Origin: Flexistipes sp041694215
GTDB taxonomy: Bacteria; Chrysiogenota; Deferribacteres; Deferribacterales; Flexistipitaceae
Reading direction: 5' to 3'
Length of the DNA stretch: 5,823 nt
Assembly (NCBI GenBank): GCA_041694215.1
Contig: JASMTO010000166.1
Span: forward strand, 1 to 5,823
Shown here: positions 1-4,488 of the stretch, one piece after another
Layout of the letters: every line of letters begins with the position of its first letter
How positions within the stretch are numbered: the first letter of the stretch is position 1
Made by a program: the position numbers and the translations under genes
Notes under the pieces: model-generated
The model's database searches: none
What the model saw: the letters and a program-made list of their open reading frames with translations, nothing else
What the model was told of the DNA's origin: nothing

Positions 1-45
1 ACCATGTGTTGTTTTTTGAATATTTGTAAGTGACTGATAAAAAAG

Positions 46-121
46 TGGTGCCCAGGGGCGGAATCGAACCACCGACACGGGGATTTTCAGTCCCCTGCTC
101 TGCCGACTGAGCTACCTGGGC
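46..121 (-). tRNA. tRNA-Phe (anticodon GAA), CCA encoded
   Basis: The reverse complement folds as a complete 76-nt cloverleaf. It has acceptor stem GCCCAGG/CCTGGGC, D stem GCTC/GAGC, anticodon stem GGGGA/TCCCC around loop CTGAAAA, and T stem GGTGG/CCGCC around TTCGATT. The anticodon GAA (plus-strand 86-88) reads Phe codons. The discriminator is A and the CCA tail is encoded in the DNA at 46-48, unlike the two tRNAs upstream. It is the last gene of the Gly-Cys-Phe cluster. A T6 run follows directly (39-44), but there is no separate terminator hairpin. Confidence 0.97.
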
Positions 122-138
122 ATTTAAAATGCTTGGAG

Positions 139-167
139 TTTCTACAAAAAAAAAGCTGAAAAGTCAA
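139..167 (-). promoter_or_regulatory. possible internal promoter ahead of tRNA-Phe
   Basis: On the minus strand a TTGACT hexamer (162-167) lies 17 bases before TAGAAA (139-144). This would start transcription roughly ten bases upstream of tRNA-Phe. The -35 matches the sigma-70 consensus at five of six positions, but the -10 at only four. The spacer contains a run of nine T. tRNA-Phe lies 61 bases beyond tRNA-Cys, while Cys and Gly are only 9 bases apart, so a separate start is conceivable. Read-through from the promoter upstream of tRNA-Gly explains expression equally well. Confidence 0.3.
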
Positions 168-182
168 GCACTTTTTTATAAA

Positions 183-254
183 AGGCGACGCCCGGACTCG
201 AACCGGGGTACACGGCTTTGCAGGCCGCTGCCTAAGCCACTCGGCCACGTCGCC
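183..254 (-). tRNA. tRNA-Cys (anticodon GCA)
   Basis: The reverse complement folds as a 72-nt cloverleaf without CCA. It has acceptor stem GGCGACG/CGTCGCC, a three-pair D stem GCC/GGC, anticodon stem GCGGC/GCCGT (one G-U pair) around CTGCAAA, and T stem CCCGG/CCGGG around TTCGAGT. Anticodon GCA lies at plus-strand 219-221. The discriminator base is U, the known identity element of bacterial tRNA-Cys, which supports the call. CCA is not encoded (the acceptor end is followed by TTT), so it must be added by CCA nucleotidyltransferase. Confidence 0.97.
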
Positions 255-263
255 ATAAAAAAA

Positions 264-336
264 AGCGGGTGACGGGACTCGAACCCGCGACCTCAACCTT
301 GGCAAGGTCACGCTCTACCAGCTGAGCTACACCCGC
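264..336 (-). tRNA. tRNA-Gly (anticodon GCC)
   Basis: The reverse complement folds as a 73-nt cloverleaf without CCA. It has acceptor stem GCGGGTG/CACCCGC, D stem GCTC/GAGC, anticodon stem TGACC/GGTTG (with a G-U pair) around TTGCCAA, and T stem CGGG/CCCG around TTCGAGT. Anticodon GCC (plus-strand 301-303) reads GGC/GGU. The discriminator is U and CCA is not encoded. It is the first gene of the cluster, six bases or so after the predicted transcription start, and is followed after 9 bases by tRNA-Cys. Confidence 0.97.
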
Positions 337-348
337 AATAGGGATTAC

Positions 349-377
349 GTTATATAAAAACTATCGCTTATTGTCAA
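349..377 (-). promoter_or_regulatory. sigma-70 promoter of the Gly-Cys-Phe tRNA cluster
   Basis: The minus strand shows a perfect -35 TTGACA (372-377), a 17-base spacer and a -10 TATAAC (349-354, five of six consensus). The expected start lies near 341-343, a few bases before mature tRNA-Gly, so the 5' leader would be very short. Near-consensus elements with ideal spacing are typical of stable RNA promoters. The site lies inside the 79-base gap after the flavoprotein gene, and no strong rho-independent terminator separates that gene from this promoter. Confidence 0.8.
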
Positions 378-415
378 CAAAAAAATTCTTTTAAATATTT
401 TATATTCCTGAACGT

Positions 416-1642
416 TTAACAATAATCCATATTTTTCAGAATTTTTGCATGATTCATAAAACTTTTAAAATTAAAGTTATTCAACTTAGCTCTGCGCTTT
501 ACCAATCCGTAATAAATTCCAGCATCATTGGTCTCACCTATCATGGTAGCACCTATAATCGTACCAGAATCATCAAGAAAAATTTTTCTAAAAAATCCTC
601 TTTTTTCATCGTAAAAAATTTTATTTTTAACATCATCTCCGAAGTATCCTACAACGGCAACTTCTGTACCAAAAACCTCTGTTGTATTATTCTTAAGGCT
701 TCCATCATACCTGACATTGTGGCCAAGCATATTTTTTGCAGCTATGTCCCCCTGCTCCGCCGCAGTCAGCCAGTTGCCTTGAATTACAGTCCCATCGCCT
801 AAGAAATCGTCACATTCCGCCACATCACCAGCTGCATAAATATTCTCTACACTTGTACGACAATGTTTATCAACCAGTATCCCCCAGTTTGTATTTATTT
901 TTGCATCTTTTGCTACCTTAATATTTGGCTCGACCCCTTTACCGATAATTACGAGATCGGCATTAAGTTTATTACCGGAACTTAAAGTGATTTCAAGCTT
1001 ATCCGATTTTTCATCAATAGATGCCAAATCATCCTTTTTGTAAATTTTAAGCCCTTTGGATTCAAATGCTTTTTCAAGAATTTCAGAAGCATCTCTGTCT
1101 ACGACTCTTGAGAAAATTCTATCAGAGGAAATCACAAGATGTTTTTCAACTTCCCCTTTTAAGTGAGACAGTAAAGGGATTGTTACCAACCCTGCTCCAA
1201 AACCGACAACAGAGGAAGATTTCCCGAACATTTCGTTCATTCTGTCAGCATCTTCAAAATGCCTCAATTTTAATACGTTTTTAGTATTATTATATTTTAT
1301 TTCTTTTGCTTCTCCACCAATTGCTAGTAAAAGTGCACCATAGCTTAGTTCTGTACCATCATTTAAAATTACTTTATTTTTTTCAGGCACAATACTATCC
1401 AACTCTTTACCAAAGAATGTATCGATGCCATTGTTCTTATAAAATTGATTATCAACGATATATAAAGCATCTCTTTCTATCTTATTACCCACATAATAAG
1501 GTGTTAGGACTCTGGAATAAGCAGGCTCATTTTCTCTGTCAACCACAGCAACAGAAGATTTTTTATCAAAATACCTCAGTGTACGCATAGCATTCAGCCC
1601 TGCTGCGCTGTTTCCAATTACTATAAAATCATATGTAAACAT
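416..1642 (-). CDS. FAD/NAD(P)-dependent oxidoreductase, AorC-like electron-transfer subunit
   Basis: This 408-residue protein belongs to the pyridine-nucleotide oxidoreductase superfamily (NirB N-terminal / rubredoxin reductase type). The N-terminal FAD Rossmann motif is VIGNSAAG (8-15), with acidic D35 at the end of the second strand and a PAYSRVLTPYY segment (40-50) typical of the NirB-like branch. The strand preceding the NAD domain ends in LLLAIGG (104-110). The NAD motif is GFGAGLVTI (147-155). The second FAD motif is NIYAAGDVAE (267-276), with D273 expected to contact the flavin. Residues from about 315 form a small C-terminal interface domain. No redox-active CxxC pair is seen. As last gene of the aor operon it probably accepts electrons from the Fe-S subunit and reduces NAD, as AorC does in Aromatoleum aromaticum. 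The start at 1642 is fixed by a perfect AGGAGGT six bases upstream. The third glycine of the NAD motif is not conserved, so NAD versus another acceptor is unproven. Confidence 0.88.
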   Translation of the reverse strand: MFTYDFIVIGNSAAGLNAMRTLRYFDKKSSVAVVDRENEPAYSRVLTPYYVGNKIERDALYIVDNQFYKNNGIDTFFGKELDSIVPEKNKVILNDGTELSYGALLLAIGGEAKEIKYNNTKNVLKLRHFEDADRMNEMFGKSSSVVGFGAGLVTIPLLSHLKGEVEKHLVISSDRIFSRVVDRDASEILEKAFESKGLKIYKKDDLASIDEKSDKLEITLSSGNKLNADLVIIGKGVEPNIKVAKDAKINTNWGILVDKHCRTSVENIYAAGDVAECDDFLGDGTVIQGNWLTAAEQGDIAAKNMLGHNVRYDGSLKNNTTEVFGTEVAVVGYFGDDVKNKIFYDEKRGFFRKIFLDDSGTIIGATMIGETNDAGIYYGLVKRRAKLNNFNFKSFMNHAKILKNMDYC

Positions 1643-1645
1643 AAA

Positions 1646-1879
1646 TTAACCTCCTGGATATCCTCCTCCTCCAATATAAAACAATGAAACAGAAGTGTCA
1701 TTCAAAATGGTATTATCATCCATATGTTCGCCGTTTAAAAGAACTTTTATATAACTATGATCCAATTTGCTCCCAAACAGTTTGCTTTTGATTTCAGCCA
1801 CAGAAATTCCGTCTTCCAAATCACAGGTGGCTACTCCGCTATATGCTCTTAAAATGCCAAATATTTTTATTTTTATCAT
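1646..1879 (-). CDS. MoaD/ThiS-like sulfur-carrier protein (AOR-associated)
   Basis: This 77-residue beta-grasp protein has the usual size for MoaD/ThiS. It begins with the strand MIKIKIFGILR and ends in a glycine-rich tail IGGGGYPGG with the obligatory C-terminal Gly-Gly (76-77), where family members are adenylated and thiocarboxylated. MoaD donates sulfur for the pterin dithiolene. A copy inside an aldehyde oxidoreductase operon probably serves maturation of the tungsten bis-pterin cofactor, as proposed for the MoaD-like gene in the Aromatoleum aor operon. A separate structural role is possible. The start at 1879 is the only in-frame ATG after an upstream stop, and it lacks a recognisable Shine-Dalgarno sequence (GAATTACT precedes it), so translation may be weak. 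The gene lies 176 bases after the catalytic gene, behind a hairpin, and 3 bases before the flavoprotein gene. The partner adenylating enzyme (MoeB/ThiF-like) is not in the window. Confidence 0.85.
   Translation of the reverse strand: MIKIKIFGILRAYSGVATCDLEDGISVAEIKSKLFGSKLDHSYIKVLLNGEHMDDNTILNDTSVSLFYIGGGGYPGG
1649..1655 (-). promoter_or_regulatory. ribosome binding site for the flavoprotein, inside the MoaD-like gene
   Basis: The minus-strand AGGAGGT is a full match to the Shine-Dalgarno consensus and lies six bases before the ATG at 1642. It consists mainly of the GGA GGT codons for the terminal Gly-Gly of the MoaD-like protein. Four more consecutive GGA codons lie just upstream (about 1662-1673), giving extra purine-rich pairing options. 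Confidence 0.85.
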
Positions 1880-1930
1880 AGTAATTCAAATTTCGCACAT
1901 ATACTGTTGATACGTCTGTGGAAAATTAAA

Positions 1931-1957
1931 ATATTAAACAAACATGTTAACTGTAAA
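1931..1957 (-). promoter_or_regulatory. weak candidate promoter for the moaD-like/flavoprotein pair
   Basis: In the 146-base AT-rich gap downstream of the hairpin, the minus strand has TTTACA (1952-1957), a short 15-base spacer and TAATAT (1931-1936). An overlapping alternative is TTGTTT (1957-1962) with an 18-base spacer to TTTAAT (1933-1938). Either would give a leader of roughly 50 bases before the MoaD-like start. Both combinations are imperfect and such matches are common in AT-rich DNA. The gap is otherwise without recognisable features. Confidence 0.2.
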
Positions 1958-2025
1958 AACAAAATAAGAAACCCCATTTTAAAAATACCTTAGAATTTAC
2001 AATAATTATCTAAAACTCTTATTAA

Positions 2026-2054
2026 TAAGCAGAGGGCTGACTGCCCTCTGCTTA
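2026..2054 (-). terminator. intra-operon hairpin after the aldehyde oxidoreductase gene
   Basis: Two perfectly complementary 12-base arms (2026-2037 and 2043-2054, TAAGCAGAGGGC in the plus-strand left arm) flank a 5-base loop. The hairpin starts two bases after the stop codon of the catalytic gene. The base of the stem is AT and its core is GC-rich, giving high stability. Read on the minus strand it is followed by TTAATAAGAGTTTT, not a clean T-run, so it looks like a leaky terminator or an mRNA-stabilising or processing hairpin rather than a full stop. The plus-strand side has no T-run at all, which fits a minus-strand role. Confidence 0.7.
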
Positions 2055-2055
2055 A

Positions 2056-3858
2056 CTATCGTAAGCCAAGTTCAGCAAGTTTTTCGGATGTAGGGATCCC
2101 ATCTTTCCAGCCTCTTGCTTCGTAATATTTAGGAAGTGTCTCACTTAATCGAGCAACTGAACCTTTATAAGGACCGTCAGGCACAGGCTCTTCCAAAATC
2201 CGTTTGGGTAGTGTATCCTGAGATGGATCAATACCAGCTTCAAGATTAAATAGCCTTTCCAGATTCCATACCCTTTCTCCAGCTTTAACAAGGTCATCAG
2301 CAGAATAATTCAGCCCTGTGGCTGCATTAAAGAAATTTTTGATTTCTTCAGGTGTTATGGCAAATGTTGTAAAAAGGCATACCCCTGATGAATCAACAAG
2401 CGCAGTAACATCCTGAAAAGTCTTTGTCCATTCAGCCTTTCCTTCAAGGCTGTCTGGATCCAATTTTTCTGGCACCCCAAGAATTTCAGGGGAAATCATA
2501 TAACCTCTGACGTGGCAAGCGCCCCTGTTACTTGTTGCATAGTTTATCGCCATCCCCTGAGCTACCCTACCGTCATAAGCGGGGAATTCAAGTTTCTTAA
2601 CGCTCATGGACAAATCTACATTACCATATTCTTCAGCCAGTCTGTATGATCCCTCAGCTAATTTATCGCCGAAACCTTCTCTTTTGGCTATTTTTTCCAT
2701 CATTTCCACCATTCCATCGGCATCACCAAACTCTAATGATCTTCCAATATCATCTTTAGTAATAATACCTTTTTCATACATTTCCATTGCACATGCTATA
2801 GTGCCACCAGCTGTTATCGGATCAAGCCCATGCTCATTACAAATATAATTGGCTTTGGCAATTGCTTTCAAATCACTAATTCCACAGTCAGCCCCAAGTG
2901 CCCATATGGGCTCATACTCAGGACCTTCCCCTTCTCCACTAAACCGTGGATCTGAAATTGCTGTTACCCTTCCACAACCGATAATACAGCCCATACATGC
3001 TTTATTTCTTTTCAAAATAGTATCAGCCATTGTCTCTCCGGATATATCTTCAGCTTTTGCAAATGTATCTCTTTGAAAATTGTTAGTAGGGAAAAGCCCT
3101 GTTTCGTTGATAACATTAACCAGTACTGCAGTGCCATATGTGGGAAGCCCTTGTGAAGTTACAGGCGACTCTTTTAACAACTTGTAAGCACCAAATGCTG
3201 CATTTCTGTAAGCTTCTTTATCAGAAATTTTTACTCCACCTGTACCTCTGACAGCGATGGCTTTAACATTTTTGCTGCCCATAACAGCTCCCACACCACT
3301 TCTTCCTGCAGCTCTGTGTTTATCATTCATAATGCAAGAAAATTTGACAAGTTTTTCTCCTGCCGGACCTATTGAAGCAATTTTTGCATCCTGGTGAAAT
3401 GTTTCATGAATAATGTCTTCCGTTTCATGTGTTGTCTTCCCCCATAGCTGTTCAGCACTTTTAATCTCAACACTATCATTGTAAATAGTTATATACACAG
3501 GCTTTTCTGATTTCCCTTCTAAAATGATCATATCATATCCAGCATACTTGAACTCCGAAGGGAAATACCCTCCTGAGTTTGAAGATGCAATTGTACCTGA
3601 TAGCGGAGATTTAGTTACAACCATATACCTGCCGTTCGCAGCTCCATAAGTGCCTGTAAGTGGCCCAACTGCAAAAATTATTTTATTTTTTTCACTGTAT
3701 GGATCAACATCTGCCGGCACTTCATCAGTAAAATATTTGACAGCAAGCCCCCTGCCGCCAATAAACTGTTTAGCTTTTTCAAGATCCAAATCTTCAACAC
3801 TGTGTGTTTTATTTCCTAAATTTATACGTAATATTTTTCCAGCCCATCCGCCTATCAT
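2056..3858 (-). CDS. tungsten-type aldehyde oxidoreductase, catalytic subunit (AorB-like)
   Basis: This 600-residue protein has the length and full domain plan of the aldehyde:ferredoxin oxidoreductase family: an N-terminal pterin-binding domain (about 1-205, opening GGWAGKILRINL, with IGGRGLA at 33-39 and SSNSGGYFP at 92-100), then the C-terminal domains. The [4Fe-4S] ligands are C288, C291, C295 (CMGCIIGC) and C494 (DSSGVC, 489-494), the same numbers as in Pyrococcus furiosus AOR. E314 in GPEYEPIWALG and H449 in ACHVRGY correspond to the Glu and His near tungsten there. Family members oxidise aldehydes to carboxylic acids with a W-bispterin cofactor, and multi-subunit forms can also reduce acids. 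The substrate cannot be read from sequence. The gene follows the Fe-S subunit by one base, with its ribosome site (GGAGGTG) inside that gene's last codons, so the two should be translated together in similar amounts. It is visibly richer in G+C than the neighbouring kinase gene. Molybdenum instead of tungsten cannot be excluded. Confidence 0.94.
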   Translation of the reverse strand: MIGGWAGKILRINLGNKTHSVEDLDLEKAKQFIGGRGLAVKYFTDEVPADVDPYSEKNKIIFAVGPLTGTYGAANGRYMVVTKSPLSGTIASSNSGGYFPSEFKYAGYDMIILEGKSEKPVYITIYNDSVEIKSAEQLWGKTTHETEDIIHETFHQDAKIASIGPAGEKLVKFSCIMNDKHRAAGRSGVGAVMGSKNVKAIAVRGTGGVKISDKEAYRNAAFGAYKLLKESPVTSQGLPTYGTAVLVNVINETGLFPTNNFQRDTFAKAEDISGETMADTILKRNKACMGCIIGCGRVTAISDPRFSGEGEGPEYEPIWALGADCGISDLKAIAKANYICNEHGLDPITAGGTIACAMEMYEKGIITKDDIGRSLEFGDADGMVEMMEKIAKREGFGDKLAEGSYRLAEEYGNVDLSMSVKKLEFPAYDGRVAQGMAINYATSNRGACHVRGYMISPEILGVPEKLDPDSLEGKAEWTKTFQDVTALVDSSGVCLFTTFAITPEEIKNFFNAATGLNYSADDLVKAGERVWNLERLFNLEAGIDPSQDTLPKRILEEPVPDGPYKGSVARLSETLPKYYEARGWKDGIPTSEKLAELGLR

Positions 3859-3859
3859 A

Positions 3860-4339
3860 TTACACCTCCATATGTCCTTCTTTCACTGATGTAGCAAATC
3901 TTTTAACTTTAGATCTTGTGGGGGTGTCTTCTTCTTCAAACGTGAGGCAACCTGTTGGACAGAAAGCCACACACTCAGGATAATCCCCTCCACATAGATT
4001 ACATTTGTCAGCTTTCATCTTGCTTTCAACGTATTTGATCATACCAAAAGGACAAGCACTAACGCATGTCCTGCAACCTACACATTGATTTTCATCAACC
4101 AGCACAACCCCAGTATCGCTGTTTTTTGATATTGCACCAGCCGGGCATGCCTTCATACACCATGGTTCATCACACTGCATGCAAGTAACTGTGACAAATG
4201 CTGCCTCATCCAAAAATACCTCATTTACTATCCTGGATTTAGAAGGAGCAAATTCGTCAAAGTTTTTCAGAGAACAAGCAAGCTCGCAACTTTTGCATCC
4301 AATACATTTCGATGGCTCCACCCTTATTAGTTTTTGCAT
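3860..4339 (-). CDS. four-cluster [4Fe-4S] ferredoxin subunit (AorA-like)
   Basis: This 159-residue protein belongs to the HycB/CooF/DmsB-type electron-transfer family. Sixteen cysteines form four cluster motifs: C12-C15-C18-C22, C53-C56-C61-C65, C86-C89-C92-C96 and C113-C116-C123-C127, with C131 as an extra cysteine. This predicts four [4Fe-4S] clusters in a chain, as in AorA of Aromatoleum aromaticum. There is no signal peptide or Tat motif, so it acts in the cytoplasm. As first gene of the operon it likely relays electrons between the tungsten subunit and the flavoprotein. E. coli YdhY, which lies next to the AOR-like YdhV, is a related arrangement. The start at 4339 is supported by AGGGGG five bases upstream. 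Its last codons (ATG GAG GTG) form the ribosome site of the catalytic gene. Confidence 0.92.
   Translation of the reverse strand: MQKLIRVEPSKCIGCKSCELACSLKNFDEFAPSKSRIVNEVFLDEAAFVTVTCMQCDEPWCMKACPAGAISKNSDTGVVLVDENQCVGCRTCVSACPFGMIKYVESKMKADKCNLCGGDYPECVAFCPTGCLTFEEEDTPTRSKVKRFATSVKEGHMEV
3863..3869 (-). promoter_or_regulatory. ribosome binding site for the catalytic subunit, inside the ferredoxin gene
   Basis: The minus-strand GGAGGTG, formed by the end of the Met codon, Glu (GAG) and Val (GTG) codons of the ferredoxin subunit, lies with its GGAGG core six bases before the ATG at 3858. The stop TAA and the next ATG are separated by one base, which suggests translational coupling of the two subunits. 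Confidence 0.85.
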
Positions 4340-4343
4340 AGTT

Positions 4344-4350
4344 ACCCCCT
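4344..4350 (-). promoter_or_regulatory. ribosome binding site of the ferredoxin subunit
   Basis: Minus-strand AGGGGGT lies directly upstream of the ATG at 4339, with five bases between AGGGGG and the start codon. It differs from AGGAGG by one base and fixes the start of the first operon gene. Confidence 0.75.
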
Positions 4351-4412
4351 TTTTTCAGGATTGATTTTGATGAATTGCGTCTTACTAAATTTATAGAAAT
4401 ATAACCATCCTA

Positions 4413-4441
4413 TTGAAAGATATCATTTTTTTAACTATAAT
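4413..4441 (+). promoter_or_regulatory. sigma-70 promoter of the histidine kinase gene
   Basis: The plus strand carries TTGAAA (4413-4418, five of six consensus), a 17-base spacer and a perfect TATAAT (4436-4441). Transcription would start near 4448, leaving a leader of about 40 bases before the ATG at 4489. It is the clearest promoter in the divergent intergenic region. Confidence 0.75.
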
Positions 4442-4445
4442 ACAA
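4417..4445 (-). promoter_or_regulatory. weak candidate promoter of the aor operon, overlapping the kinase promoter
   Basis: The minus strand shows TTGTAT (4440-4445), a 17-base spacer and TATCTT (4417-4422), which would give a leader of about 70 bases before the ferredoxin gene. Both hexamers are poor matches, so the true promoter may depend on an activator or another sigma factor. If real, it occupies nearly the same DNA as the divergent kinase promoter, so only one could be bound by polymerase at a time. No convincing sigma-54 -24/-12 pair was seen. Confidence 0.22.
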
Positions 4446-4488
4446 GTAAAATTTGATTACTTTAATAAAAAATGCCATATTAAAATAC

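Noticed and set aside
1..45. Possible start of a further minus-strand gene (ATG at 3-5)
   Set aside because: Only one partial codon follows inside the window and no ribosome site precedes it, so nothing can be supported.
130..170. Inverted repeat TGCTTG...CAAGCA between tRNA-Phe and tRNA-Cys
   Set aside because: The arms are only six bases and about 29 bases apart, with a short TTTT after them on the minus strand; too weak for a terminator call.
87..311. A 74-codon minus-strand reading frame
   Set aside because: It runs through all three tRNA genes in part or whole, has no ribosome site and no protein-like composition; the cloverleaves explain the sequence.
449..1590. Several plus-strand reading frames opposite the flavoprotein gene
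   Set aside because: They are antisense to a gene with clear FAD motifs, are poorly initiated, and have compositions expected of reverse-complement shadows.
1960..1990. ATTTTAAAAAT near-palindrome in the gap before the MoaD-like gene
   Set aside because: It consists only of A and T with imperfect symmetry, which is expected by chance in this AT-rich gap.
2606..4364. Plus-strand reading frames opposite the catalytic and ferredoxin genes
   Set aside because: They lie wholly or mostly antisense to genes with verified cysteine and active-site motifs, and have no ribosome sites or family features.
4460..4480. TGGCAT on the minus strand as a possible sigma-54 -24 element for aor
   Set aside because: No GC dinucleotide or TTGC-like -12 element follows at the required spacing.
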